A DNA stretch of 64,000 bases. Source: Glaciecola sp947496235. GTDB taxonomy: Bacteria > Pseudomonadota > Gammaproteobacteria > Enterobacterales > Alteromonadaceae. This document shows positions 16,569 through 26,583 of this stretch, piece by piece; position 1 is the first letter of the stretch; each line of letters begins with the position of its first letter. The notes below the pieces were generated by a model. The model was not told the origin of the DNA, searched no databases, and saw only the letters and a list, made by a program, of their open reading frames with translations. Where the stretch lies: the NCBI RefSeq assembly GCF_050306235.1, contig NZ_JBLWFH010000001.1:1-64000 (forward strand), read 5' to 3'. The translations under genes were made by a program, and so were the position numbers.

Positions 16569-18623
16569 ATGCGCCGTAAACCTTTAATGAAAAATATTTT
16601 TCACCATGTTTCATTAGTGACAATGCTCACTGTCAGCAGTGTAGCGATTGCCATGGAGCCAGAAGTCACGGAAGATGAGTTAGTTCTTCCCGTATTGGAG
16701 CAAGAAAAACAGCATTCTATAGCCGCTAAGCGCATAACCAGCACATTTACCCGAGCACATTACAAGAAAATTGACATTGATGATGCATTGTCGGAAAAAA
16801 TCTTCGAACGTTATGTTGACTCATTAGATAATAATAAGCATTTCTTTTTAGCCAGCGATATCGACAGTTTTAAAGAGTTTAGAACTAAATTTGACGAAGC
16901 AGTAAGAATTGGCGATTTATCAATAGCTTATTCAATGTATATGCTAAATCTCGAACGCCGAAAAGAGCGTTTTGAGTATGCATTATCATTATTAGATAAA
17001 GGCTTTGACTTTGAAAAGTCAGGGGATAAGTTTTTCTACAATAGAGAAGACGCTGACTGGCCGACCACTAAAGACGAAATTGACGAAGTATGGCGCCAAC
17101 GGGTGAAATACGATGCTTTAAGTTTGAAATTGGCGGATAAAACCCCTGAAGAAATTAAAGACATTTTGGATAAACGTTACACGCGAGCCATTCGTCGATT
17201 AACGCAAACAAATAGTGAAGACGTGTTTCAAACGGTAATGAATTCTTATGCGCGAAGCATTGAAGCCCATACTAGCTATTTGTCTCCTCGAAATACTGAA
17301 CGTTTCCAAATGGATATGAACCTATCTTTAGAAGGGATTGGTGCGGTTTTACGTAATGAAGAAGACTTTACCACAGTGGTAAGCGTAGTTGCTGGCGGAC
17401 CTGCTGACAAAAATGGCCAGTTAAAACCAGAAGACCGTATTTTGGGAGTTGCCCAAGAAGATGAAGAAACTTATGTTGATGTGGTTGGCTGGCGTCTAGA
17501 CGAAGTCGTTGAGCTCATTAAAGGACCTAAAGGTAGTTTGGTTCGTTTGCAAGTTCAAAAAGGTGGCAATGACAGCAAAAATGTGATTGAAATCGCGATT
17601 ACCAGAGACAAGGTTAAGCTTGAAGATAAAGCAGCAAAAGCAGATGTTTTAGATACAGACAGCGGTAAAAAGATCGGTGTGATTGAAATTCCATCTTTCT
17701 ACCATAATCTGCATACGGACGTTATTAAACTGCTTGATGAATTAAAAGAGCAAAATGTACAAGGCGTGATTGTTGATTTAAGAGGTAATGGCGGTGGCTC
17801 GTTACCGGAAGCAATTGCCTTATCAGGATTATTTATCGAAAAAGGTCCTGTTGTGCAAATTCGTCATGAAAGCGGTCAAATTGAAATAAATCATGATAGA
17901 GATGGTTTAGTCAGCTATGACGGTCCACTTACAGTATTAGTTGATAGATATAGCGCTTCTGCGAGTGAAATCTTCGCCGCTGCAATGCAAGACTTTAACC
18001 GCGCCATTATTATTGGTGAGCAAACCTTTGGTAAGGGAACGGTACAGCAACACAGACCGCTAGCGCGTATTTATGATTTCTTTGAAAACAAATTAGGCGC
18101 AGTACAATATACCATGGCGAAGTTTTATCGCATTAGTGGTGGTAGTACACAGCATAAAGGTGTGAAGCCGGATATTTTATACCCAAGCCCAATCGAACCT
18201 GAAGAGTGGGGTGAAAGCAAAGAAGAAAATGCATTACCTTGGGATAGCATTGATAAAGCAAAATATTCTCAATTGACCAATAGCAGCAGCATGATTGATG
18301 TATTGACTGCAAAGCACAATGCGAGAACATTAAAAAATCCTGAGTTCCAGTATATTTTTGAAGATATCAAAGAATACAAAGAGAATAAGGATAAAAACTT
18401 TATCTCTTTAGTGGCTTCTGAAAGAATTGCTGAGGATAAAGAACACGATGCTAAGCGTCTTGAACGCATTAACCAGCGTTTAGAGCGTTTAGGATTAACA
18501 AAGGTAGAATCGTTAGATGACGATTTACCTGAACAGTTAGACGAGATAGACCCATTCTTAACGGAAGCGGTAAATATAACATTGGATATGGTTGAGTCTG
18601 GAAGCTACGCATTAAACATCTAG
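16569..18623 (+). CDS. prc: Carboxy-terminal (tail-specific) protease Prc
   Basis: Periplasmic serine protease that trims or degrades proteins from their C-termini, including FtsI and cell-wall hydrolases. A signal peptide occupies residues 1-28. A PDZ domain lies at about 245-330 (LEGIGAVLRNEEDFTTVVSV). The catalytic serine/lysine dyad is Ser464 in SASASEIF and Lys489 in FGKGTVQQ, with Asp475 spaced as in the E. coli enzyme. The length of 684 equals the family norm. GAGAGGTAGG ahead of the ATG is a strong ribosome site. Confidence 0.96.
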   Translation: MRRKPLMKNIFHHVSLVTMLTVSSVAIAMEPEVTEDELVLPVLEQEKQHSIAAKRITSTFTRAHYKKIDIDDALSEKIFERYVDSLDNNKHFFLASDIDSFKEFRTKFDEAVRIGDLSIAYSMYMLNLERRKERFEYALSLLDKGFDFEKSGDKFFYNREDADWPTTKDEIDEVWRQRVKYDALSLKLADKTPEEIKDILDKRYTRAIRRLTQTNSEDVFQTVMNSYARSIEAHTSYLSPRNTERFQMDMNLSLEGIGAVLRNEEDFTTVVSVVAGGPADKNGQLKPEDRILGVAQEDEETYVDVVGWRLDEVVELIKGPKGSLVRLQVQKGGNDSKNVIEIAITRDKVKLEDKAAKADVLDTDSGKKIGVIEIPSFYHNLHTDVIKLLDELKEQNVQGVIVDLRGNGGGSLPEAIALSGLFIEKGPVVQIRHESGQIEINHDRDGLVSYDGPLTVLVDRYSASASEIFAAAMQDFNRAIIIGEQTFGKGTVQQHRPLARIYDFFENKLGAVQYTMAKFYRISGGSTQHKGVKPDILYPSPIEPEEWGESKEENALPWDSIDKAKYSQLTNSSSMIDVLTAKHNARTLKNPEFQYIFEDIKEYKENKDKNFISLVASERIAEDKEHDAKRLERINQRLERLGLTKVESLDDDLPEQLDEIDPFLTEAVNITLDMVESGSYALNI

Positions 18624-18697
18624 TTATAGTAGCTATCTGGGAAAAGAAATAGTAACCTCAACGTAACAAAATAATAAAAATAAAAAGAGGTCAGACT

Positions 18698-20026
18698 ATG
18701 GCATCGAGAGGACATTTTTCTTCTCGGTTAGGATTTATTCTAGCTGCAGCTGGGTCAGCCGTTGGGCTTGGCAATATATGGGGCTTCCCCACCAAAGTCG
18801 CTGAGAATGGAGGAGCTGCCTTCATTCTCATGTATTTGGTTATGGCATTTCTACTTGCCTATCCAGTGCTTATGGCAGAGTTAATCATAGGCCGCGCCAA
18901 GCGAGCCAATATGATCGACGCGCTTCACAAAATATCAGGAAACTTTTTAGGTACGCTAACAGGCAGTGTTGGCGCGATCACCGTAATCTTGATCCTGGCC
19001 TTCTACAGCATAGTTGCCGGCTGGATGACTGCATATTTCGTTGATGGAATTTCCTCAATATTTTCACTCGATTTTGGTTGGCTTACGGCTGATTCTATTA
19101 GTCGCAACCTTGTTTTTACGGCTGTATTTTTAGTTTTTACTTGTTTAGTGGTTATCGGTGGCGTAAGTAGCGGTATTGAAAAATGGTCTGTACGCTTAAT
19201 GCCAACCTTGTTGATTTTGATAATCAGCTTAATTATTTATGTCAGTTTTCAATCTGGTGCTATGAAAGGCTGGGAAAAGCTGTTAGTTCCTGACTTTGAA
19301 AAGGTTTTTCATCCAGCACTAATGTTAGACGCCATGGGGCAGGCATTTTTCTCGATGTCATTGGGTGTGGGTACCATGTTGGTTTATGGTTCTTACGTGC
19401 AACAACATGAAAGCCTGCCTAAACTTGGCGCCTCTGTCGCTCTGGTAGATATTGGCGTTGCTATTCTAGCGGGTATGCTGATAATCCCTGCTATGTATGT
19501 GGCACTGGAGAATGCAGTTCCCATATACGCTGATGATGGTACTTTACTATCCGGTCCTACTTTGATTTTTCAAGTTTTGCCCTCTTTATTTTCTAGTATT
19601 GGCTACATAGGCACTGTTGTGGCATCTGGATTTTTCTTACTCATGGTCATCGCTTCTTTAACGTCCTCTATCTCCATGTTAGAAGTGCCTGTGTCTTTCT
19701 TAGTCGATAACAAAGGCATGCAACGTCCTAAAGCTACTATGCTACTAACTTTGGTAGTGTTTCTCATAAGCTTAGTCATTGTCTACAATTTCGATGCCTT
19801 ATTTGGTCTTGTAATTACCATCACCACAGAATATAGCCAACCATTACTTGGGCTTGTGCTTTGTATATTTGCTGGTTGGGTCTGGAATCGAAATGAGATT
19901 CTTCAAGAGTTGCAAAAAGGCGATGCTATGGCTGAACAGCGTATTTTCTGGAAAGTATGGCCGTGGTATATCAAGTTTATTTGCCCAGGACTGATTGCCA
20001 TTAACTTCTATTTGTCGGTATTTTAA
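18698..20026 (+). CDS. Sodium-dependent transporter, NSS (neurotransmitter:sodium symporter) family
   Basis: A 442-residue inner-membrane protein with the LeuT-fold signature in its first helices: FILAAAGSAVGLGNIWGFP contains the unwound sodium/substrate-binding part of TM1. About 11 membrane segments are visible. Bacterial NSS proteins import amino acids or related compounds with Na+. Eleven-segment versions are common in bacteria. The substrate is not readable. It is 3 bases ahead of an NhaC-type antiporter, suggesting co-expression of two sodium-coupled systems. Confidence 0.9.
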   Translation: MASRGHFSSRLGFILAAAGSAVGLGNIWGFPTKVAENGGAAFILMYLVMAFLLAYPVLMAELIIGRAKRANMIDALHKISGNFLGTLTGSVGAITVILILAFYSIVAGWMTAYFVDGISSIFSLDFGWLTADSISRNLVFTAVFLVFTCLVVIGGVSSGIEKWSVRLMPTLLILIISLIIYVSFQSGAMKGWEKLLVPDFEKVFHPALMLDAMGQAFFSMSLGVGTMLVYGSYVQQHESLPKLGASVALVDIGVAILAGMLIIPAMYVALENAVPIYADDGTLLSGPTLIFQVLPSLFSSIGYIGTVVASGFFLLMVIASLTSSISMLEVPVSFLVDNKGMQRPKATMLLTLVVFLISLVIVYNFDALFGLVITITTEYSQPLLGLVLCIFAGWVWNRNEILQELQKGDAMAEQRIFWKVWPWYIKFICPGLIAINFYLSVF

Positions 20027-20029
20027 TTC

Positions 20030-21493
20030 ATGAGTAAACAACCAAAACAACCAAGTCTCATTGATTCTCTTATTCCGTTAGTTTTACTGATTGTACTCAT
20101 GAGTTGTTCAGTGTATTTGTTTGGTGAAGATTCTTCTTATGGTCCAAACCAAATTGCACTGCTTATCGGAATGTTCACAGCCGCTATCATTGGTTTGAAA
20201 AACGGGTATACCTGGAAATCCATTGAAGAAGGGCTGATCGCGGGTATTTCGATGTCGTTAGGCGCATGTTTAATACTTTTAGCCGTAGGTTCACTGATCG
20301 GTACTTGGATGTTGTCGGGTACTGTTCCTACTTTGATTTATTATGGGTTGTCGCTTCTTAATCCAAGTTGGTTTTATCCTGCCGCTTGTCTAATTTGTGC
20401 TGTTGTTGCTATGTCCATCGGTAGTTCATGGACAACTGCTGCAACCATAGGTGTAGCCTTAATTGGTGTCGCTACAGGCATGGACATGTCATTAAGTATC
20501 ACTGCGGGAGCCATAGTTTCTGGGGCTTATTTTGGTGATAAATTGTCACCTTTGTCAGAGACTACAAATTTAGCACCGGCGGTTGTTGGCACAGATTTAT
20601 TTCAACATATTAAATATATGTTGTGGACTACGGTACCAAGTTTCGTTATCGCATTGATTTTGTTTACTATTTTTGGTTTGCAATCTGACACTATAGACAC
20701 GAGTTCTCGTATTGATGAAATGCGAGAATTATTAGAAGCAAATTTTCACATTGGTTGGTACAACCTAGTGCCATTGGTTGTATTGTTATTGTTAGCGGTC
20801 AATAAGATGCCCGCATTTCCTGCAATTGCCATTGGCGCAATTCTTGGTGGTATTTGGGCTTTAATATTTCAATATGACGTGGTACTGAACCTTTTAGACA
20901 CCGAACACAGCGGTTTTATTCAAAGTCTAATGGTGGTTTGGACGGCTCTATTTGACGGAGTTGAATTTGCAACAGGAAATGACAATCTAGATGAATTGAT
21001 TTCAAGAGGCGGCATGTCTAGCATGCTCAACACTATTTGGCTCATTATATGTGCCATGTCTTTTGGTGCTGTGCTCGAAAAAGTGGGATTGTTAAAATCT
21101 ATTGTTACCTATGTGCTAAGAGGCGCAACTTCAGCCGGTTCTATGGTAACCAGAACAATATTGACGTGTATCGGCACCAACTTGGTCACGGCAGATCAAT
21201 ATATTGCCATCGTTATGCCTGGCCGTATGTATAAGGAAGAGTTTAAGAAGCGCGGACTTGACCAATTGAACCTTTCCCGCAGTCTAGAAGATGGTGGTAC
21301 CATTACCTCGCCGCTAATCCCTTGGAACACCTGCGGAGCCTTCATGCAAAGCGTATTAGGTGTAAGTGTTCTAGATTATCTATTTTATGCGTTCTTTAAT
21401 TTGATCAATCCAGTGCTTGCAGTTGTATATGCAGTATTCGGTATTAAAATACTTAGATTAGAACCGCCTCAAGTTGAAATCGTACATAAGTAG
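20030..21493 (+). CDS. nhaC: Na+/H+ antiporter, NhaC family
   Basis: A 487-residue membrane protein with the NhaC architecture. SLGACLILLAVGSLIGTWMLSG and the segment GAYFGDKLSPLSETTNLAPA, containing conserved charged residues, are typical. The late motif TITSPLIPWNTCGAFM is characteristic too. Some members exchange malate/lactate or arginine/ornithine rather than Na+/H+, so the exact exchange is unproven. It forms a unit with the NSS transporter before it and pepN 8 bases after. Confidence 0.88.
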   Translation: MSKQPKQPSLIDSLIPLVLLIVLMSCSVYLFGEDSSYGPNQIALLIGMFTAAIIGLKNGYTWKSIEEGLIAGISMSLGACLILLAVGSLIGTWMLSGTVPTLIYYGLSLLNPSWFYPAACLICAVVAMSIGSSWTTAATIGVALIGVATGMDMSLSITAGAIVSGAYFGDKLSPLSETTNLAPAVVGTDLFQHIKYMLWTTVPSFVIALILFTIFGLQSDTIDTSSRIDEMRELLEANFHIGWYNLVPLVVLLLLAVNKMPAFPAIAIGAILGGIWALIFQYDVVLNLLDTEHSGFIQSLMVVWTALFDGVEFATGNDNLDELISRGGMSSMLNTIWLIICAMSFGAVLEKVGLLKSIVTYVLRGATSAGSMVTRTILTCIGTNLVTADQYIAIVMPGRMYKEEFKKRGLDQLNLSRSLEDGGTITSPLIPWNTCGAFMQSVLGVSVLDYLFYAFFNLINPVLAVVYAVFGIKILRLEPPQVEIVHK

Positions 21494-21500
21494 GTAAACT

Positions 21501-24095
21501 ATGTCTGTCGCTATTAGTAAAAAGCGCTTGGATTACCAAGCGCCAGATTATGTTATTTCTGAAACTCACTTAGCATTTTCTCTTTCTCCAGAAAAAACCA
21601 AGGTTACATCCAGTTTAAAGGTCACGCGTAACCACCCTGAAGCACAGAAAATAAAGTTAGACGGTGAAAATCTAATTTTAGAAACAGTCAGGGTGAATGA
21701 GCAGCTTTTAGTTGCTGGAAAAGACTATGAAGTTGCCACAGACTACTTAGAAATCAATGCCGACCTAGACAGCTTTACACTAGAAATCGAAACCTTGATA
21801 AACCCAGCGGGTAATACGACCTTAGAGGGTTTGTACTTTGTTCAAGACACTTTTTGTTCACAGTGTGAAGCTGAAGGCTTTCGTCGAATAACTTATTATT
21901 TAGATCGTCCTGACGTTTTATCGGTATTTACGGTCTCTATTACAGCTGATGCTGCTAGCTATCCTTATCTTTTATCAAACGGAAACTTAGTGTCAGAAGA
22001 GATAAAAGATACCCAAAAAACTGTGGTTTGGCACGATCCTCACCCAAAACCTAGTTATTTATTTGCATTAGTGGCTGGAAATTTTGATTTGTTAACTGAC
22101 CACTTTACCACCAGTGAAGGGCGGGAAGTTGAGTTGCAACTCTATGTGGAGCTAGGACGCAAACACCAAGGTCAATTCGCCCTAGATAGCTTAAAACGTG
22201 CGATGCAATGGGATCAGGATACGTTTGGACTTGCTTATGATTTAGATATTTATATGGTTGTTGCTGTCGACTTCTTTAATATGGGAGCCATGGAAAACAA
22301 GGGCTTGAATGTATTTAATTCAAAGTTTGTGTTGGCCGAACCTGCTACTGCAACGGATGAAGACTATTTCAATATCGAATCTATTATAGCTCACGAATAC
22401 TTCCACAACTGGACTGGAAATAGGGTGACCTGCAGAGACTGGTTCCAATTGTCTTTGAAAGAAGGTTTAACCGTGTTCAGAGATCAAAAATTCAGTGCAG
22501 ATATGAGCAGTGAATTATCAACACGAATTTCTCAAGTCAAAGTAATAAAAGAATATCAGTTTGCCGAAGACGCAGGCCCTATGAGTCACCCCATAAGACC
22601 TGATGAAGTCATGGAGATGAACAACTTCTACACAGTTACCGTTTACGACAAAGGTGCAGAAGTGATTCGTATGTTACACACATTGCTAGGCGTTGATGGT
22701 TTTAGAAAAGGGATGGACCTTTATTTTAAACGTCACGATGGTCAGGCTGTTACCTGTGATGATTTTGTTCAAGCTATGCAAGACGTCACAGAAGTTGATT
22801 TAACCCAATTTAGACGTTGGTACTCGCAAAGTGGAACACCGCTAATCAGCGTGGTCAAATCTGTTGATAGTGATGGAACAGAATTTATTATTTCACAACA
22901 AAATCCTGCAACCGCTGATCAAAAAGACAAGCAAGACTTATTTATCCCGTTAGCAATGAGCGTTATCGATAAATCTGGTAATGAGCATCTTGTTGCCAAC
23001 AGTGCTGAGAATAACTTGGTAGTCGATAGCGCGAAAGTACAAGTAAATACTTCTTACACAGATGTAGTACCTGTATTAAATGATAATTTTTCAGCCCCAG
23101 TGATAGTGGACTATGAATACACTAATGCAGAATTACTAGATATCGTTAAATTCTCATCTTCTGACTATGCTAAATGGGATGCTGCCCAGCGCCTTTACAG
23201 TGCTCACATACTAGCCTTGTATAACCAAAGCCAGCAATCTATAGATGAAGATATTAATGCACTGGCAGACTATCTTATTAATAGCGAGCTTTCAGACGAT
23301 GTCATTGCAGAAATACTTACCTTGCCAAGTTTTGAATCATTATCAATTGGTTTGCAAAAAATCGATCCATTATCTTTGCACAACGCTATACGAGAAGTGA
23401 ATGAAAGGTTTGCCAACGCGCTTGGTGAGAAGTGTTTTGAAAAAGTGCTCGCAACTGAAACAAAAAGCGCTTACGCGTATGAGCAAAGCCAAGTGCATGC
23501 ACGAAAAGCCAATAAAGCCTGGCTGCTACTTGCAGGTTTGAATGATAAAACAGCATCACAAAGCTTAAAATGGTTGACTAACAAATATAAAACATCAGAC
23601 AACATGACGGAAAAACTCAATTGTTTGAAGGTGGCCCAGCAAATTAACCTTGATGTGTTTGATAATCTTATGCAAGCCTTTGAAGAAAGCTATGGCAGTG
23701 ATTCTGTGGTTATGGATAAATGGTTCTCGTTGCACGCAACAACAGAGCGAGAGGACATACTTTCTAGAATTACATTGTTAGAAGCTCATAGCGCTTATAT
23801 TCCTAAAAACCCTAACAAAATACGGGCTCTTTACAGTACGTTTGGGCATTATAATATTGCTGGCTTTCATCAATTATCCGGCGAAGGGTATAAATGTTTA
23901 GCCTCCAAGATAATTGAGGTGGATAAAATTAATCCTCAAGTGGCGAGCCGACTGATAACGCCGTTGTTACAATTCAAGCGTTACGCAACAAAGCATAGAG
24001 AGTTAATGGAAGGGCAACTACAACGGATTTTTAATGCCAAAGGTTTAAGCAAGGATTTATTTGAAAAAACCAGTAAGGCACTGATTAAAAATTAG
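21501..24095 (+). CDS. pepN: Aminopeptidase N (M1 family)
   Basis: Cytoplasmic zinc metallopeptidase removing N-terminal residues from peptides in the last stage of protein breakdown. The zinc ligands are His298 and His302 in HEYFHNW and Glu321 in LKEGLTVF, with Glu299 as general base. The exopeptidase motif GAMEN precedes it in FFNMGAMENKGLN. The length of 864 matches E. coli PepN (870). The C-terminal half is the helical superhelix. The DUF2835 gene follows, its frequent neighbour. Confidence 0.96.
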   Translation: MSVAISKKRLDYQAPDYVISETHLAFSLSPEKTKVTSSLKVTRNHPEAQKIKLDGENLILETVRVNEQLLVAGKDYEVATDYLEINADLDSFTLEIETLINPAGNTTLEGLYFVQDTFCSQCEAEGFRRITYYLDRPDVLSVFTVSITADAASYPYLLSNGNLVSEEIKDTQKTVVWHDPHPKPSYLFALVAGNFDLLTDHFTTSEGREVELQLYVELGRKHQGQFALDSLKRAMQWDQDTFGLAYDLDIYMVVAVDFFNMGAMENKGLNVFNSKFVLAEPATATDEDYFNIESIIAHEYFHNWTGNRVTCRDWFQLSLKEGLTVFRDQKFSADMSSELSTRISQVKVIKEYQFAEDAGPMSHPIRPDEVMEMNNFYTVTVYDKGAEVIRMLHTLLGVDGFRKGMDLYFKRHDGQAVTCDDFVQAMQDVTEVDLTQFRRWYSQSGTPLISVVKSVDSDGTEFIISQQNPATADQKDKQDLFIPLAMSVIDKSGNEHLVANSAENNLVVDSAKVQVNTSYTDVVPVLNDNFSAPVIVDYEYTNAELLDIVKFSSSDYAKWDAAQRLYSAHILALYNQSQQSIDEDINALADYLINSELSDDVIAEILTLPSFESLSIGLQKIDPLSLHNAIREVNERFANALGEKCFEKVLATETKSAYAYEQSQVHARKANKAWLLLAGLNDKTASQSLKWLTNKYKTSDNMTEKLNCLKVAQQINLDVFDNLMQAFEESYGSDSVVMDKWFSLHATTEREDILSRITLLEAHSAYIPKNPNKIRALYSTFGHYNIAGFHQLSGEGYKCLASKIIEVDKINPQVASRLITPLLQFKRYATKHRELMEGQLQRIFNAKGLSKDLFEKTSKALIKN

Positions 24096-24116
24096 ATATA
24101 AGGGTGTTTTTTACAA

Positions 24117-24338
24117 TTGAAAACCTTTATTTTTGATATTTCAATGAACTATTTAGAGTGCAAATCTTTATATGATCACAGCATAAAATACGTTGTGGTG
24201 AATGATATTAATGGGAAAAGGTTGCAACTCGAAAAGCGACACATACTCAATTTACTCACCCCATCTGGCATCAAAGGTCGTTATCAATTGACCGTTGATG
24301 CCAACAATAATTTTAAAAAACTAGTAAAAATAGATTAA
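24117..24338 (+). CDS. DUF2835 family small protein
   Basis: A 73-residue protein beginning with TTG. The start is chosen because the family typically opens with a basic-aromatic stretch like MKTFIFDISMNYLE and because AAGGGTG lies 12 bases upstream. An ATG at 24144 would cut off the conserved first strand. The remainder has the family pattern, with a conserved valine-rich strand (KYVVVNDINGKRLQL), a hydrophobic LLTPSGIKGRY segment and the late NNNFKKL. The function of DUF2835 is unknown. It follows pepN by 21 bases and is probably co-transcribed with it. Confidence 0.78.
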   Translation: MKTFIFDISMNYLECKSLYDHSIKYVVVNDINGKRLQLEKRHILNLLTPSGIKGRYQLTVDANNNFKKLVKID

Positions 24339-24417
24339 AAAATAACCATTTAAAGCTTAATATCGCAAAATTTCATGTTTTATTTACAACTGGTACGATT
24401 AGTTCTTGCGATTGAGT

Positions 24418-24438
24418 CAAAATGATGTAATCATTTTG
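24418..24438. promoter_or_regulatory. Perfect inverted repeat upstream of the DUF1302 operon
   Basis: CAAAATGAT (24418-24426), a 3-base spacer, and ATCATTTTG (24430-24438) form a perfect 9-bp palindrome about 65 bases before the DUF1302 start. Its size and place suit a dimeric regulator's operator. A weak terminator for the pepN unit is a less likely alternative because no clean T run follows. Confidence 0.45.
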
Positions 24439-24503
24439 TTAATTTAATACTAGTGACTACACTGAGTGTAGCGACGGTTATTTATTTTGGAGAAGGTAAT
24501 CGC

Positions 24504-26573
24504 ATGTCAAACAAGCCTAGTGCACACAACAAAACGACATTAGCATTAGGTGTAGCTGCCGCACTGGCAGTTGCATCTTTTAGTTCAAATGCGGCAAATT
24601 GGAATTTCGGAGATTTAGAAGTAACACTTGATTCTACATTTACGCTAGCGACTAGTATAAGAGCAGAATCGAGAGACTTCAGTTTAATTGGACACGCAAA
24701 CGACCCGCAATTCAATTGGACAGGTTATAACCCAGCAACTAATCCGATCTATCCAAACGCTGATGTTTGGTCTTTGGGCGAGGGCGCTTATTCAACCAAT
24801 GGTGATTTGGGCGACTTAAACTTTGACCAAGGCAAGGCATTTTCAACCCAAGTTATCGGTTTGCACGAACTTGATATGCGCTATGGAGATTATGGTTTAT
24901 TTGCGCGTGGTTTCTATTTTTACGATTTCGAATTAATGGATAACGATAGAGACTGGGAAAATCCAATTACGGGTAACAGTTTTGATCCTTGTAGAGACAG
25001 CAGAGCAGCGTCTGAGCTTTGTAAAGACGTCAGACTTTTAGATTTATTTGTCTATGCAGACTTTTACGCAGGCGACATGCCGGTATCACTTCGTTTAGGT
25101 GATCAGGTTGTAGCATGGGGTGAAAGTACCTTTATTCAACACGGCATTAACACAACAAATCCAGTGGATGTTACACGTGCTCGCTCTCCGGGTGCAGAAC
25201 TGAAAGAAGTATTCATTCCCGTTGGTATGGTATACGGTTCAATAGGTGTTACAGATACAATTAGCGTTGAAGCTTATTATCAGTACGAGTGGGAGAAATC
25301 ACGTTTGCCTGTAGCAGGTAGCTACTTCGCAACTAATGACTTTGCTGGGGAAGGTGGTTCATTTAATAACATTCAGTTTGGCTTTGGTAGCTATGCTGAC
25401 ATGGATGCTGACACTTTAATAACACAACTTAACGACCTTGGCGCCGCGTTAGGTGCAGGTATGATTACACCTGAACAAGCAACGTCGATTTATTTCGCAT
25501 ATCCAACGCGTGTAACAGTAAGAGCACCAAGCGTGCATGCACACGATTATGCCAGCGATTCTGGCCAATATGGTGTCAAATTAGGTTGGTTCGCAGAAGA
25601 TTTAAACTTTACCCAGTTTGGTTTGTATTTCATCAATTATCATAGTCAGCGACCTTTAATTTCAGGAATCGCGTCTGATTTTACACCGCAAAGTATTCAA
25701 GCTGATTTGAATTTGCTTGCGACTCAGGGCGTTACCAGAGATACAGTGACCCAGCTTGGTGCCTTTACAGAAGCTAGATTTGTATACCCAGAAGACATTC
25801 AATTAGTGGGCTTAAGTTTCAATACAAATGTGGGCACTACAGCACTTTCTGGTGAATTTTCTTACCGTATGGATGAACCTTTACAGATAGATGACATCGA
25901 ACTCCTATATATGGGGAATCCAGAACAGTTGGCTAAGGCTGGTCTGAGACCAGAGCTTTTAGGCATCTCCCAGTTAAATAATATTGGGCGCTCGGTAGGT
26001 CCAGGTGAAACTGCGGAAGGTTTTTTATTATCTGATACCTTCCAAATGCAGTTTACTGCGTCTCATGTATTAGGGCCTACGTTAGGTGCTGATAACCTAA
26101 TATTGTTAGGAGAAGCAGGTTATGTAAAGGTTGAAGACTTTCCTGACCCTAGTGTTATTCGTTTGAATGCACCAGGTACGTCAAGAACGCCTTCTTTAGA
26201 ACCTATCCCGGGTACCAATAATTACCGTGAAGGATTACATACGGGGATTTCTGATGGTCCAGAAGAAAACCCATTCGCAACAGACGATGCGTGGGGATAC
26301 AGACTATTAGCCATTGCAGATTTTAATAACGTGTTTGCCGGTATCAATCTAAGAGCCAGAGCAACGTTTTCTCACGATGTTGAAGGAACTACGCCGGATC
26401 CATTGTTCTTATTCCTTGAAGATAGCAAGTCAGCTAATTTGTCATTTACCTTTGACTATTTAAGTAAATGGTCATTTACAGCGTCCTACAGTGCGTTTTG
26501 GGGCGGCATAGGTACGACAAATGCGTTAGCAGACAGAGACTTTGCTTCATTTAATATTAAGTATGCAATTTAA
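24504..26573 (+). CDS. DUF1302 family outer-membrane protein
   Basis: A 689-residue exported protein. The start at 24504 is preferred over an in-frame ATG at 24453 because GGAGAAGG lies just ahead and a signal peptide follows immediately (residues 10-30, ending SFSSNAANW). The mature protein is rich in alternating beta strands with aromatic girdles and ends in a beta-barrel-like strand with a terminal aromatic/hydrophobic pattern (FASFNIKYAI). Segments such as GDQVVAWGESTFIQHGINTTNPVD are typical of DUF1302. Members are linked by neighbourhood with DUF1329 and RND proteins and are suspected to move hydrophobic compounds across the outer membrane, which remains inference. Confidence 0.85.
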   Translation: MSNKPSAHNKTTLALGVAAALAVASFSSNAANWNFGDLEVTLDSTFTLATSIRAESRDFSLIGHANDPQFNWTGYNPATNPIYPNADVWSLGEGAYSTNGDLGDLNFDQGKAFSTQVIGLHELDMRYGDYGLFARGFYFYDFELMDNDRDWENPITGNSFDPCRDSRAASELCKDVRLLDLFVYADFYAGDMPVSLRLGDQVVAWGESTFIQHGINTTNPVDVTRARSPGAELKEVFIPVGMVYGSIGVTDTISVEAYYQYEWEKSRLPVAGSYFATNDFAGEGGSFNNIQFGFGSYADMDADTLITQLNDLGAALGAGMITPEQATSIYFAYPTRVTVRAPSVHAHDYASDSGQYGVKLGWFAEDLNFTQFGLYFINYHSQRPLISGIASDFTPQSIQADLNLLATQGVTRDTVTQLGAFTEARFVYPEDIQLVGLSFNTNVGTTALSGEFSYRMDEPLQIDDIELLYMGNPEQLAKAGLRPELLGISQLNNIGRSVGPGETAEGFLLSDTFQMQFTASHVLGPTLGADNLILLGEAGYVKVEDFPDPSVIRLNAPGTSRTPSLEPIPGTNNYREGLHTGISDGPEENPFATDDAWGYRLLAIADFNNVFAGINLRARATFSHDVEGTTPDPLFLFLEDSKSANLSFTFDYLSKWSFTASYSAFWGGIGTTNALADRDFASFNIKYAI

Positions 26574-26583
26574 GGACATTAAT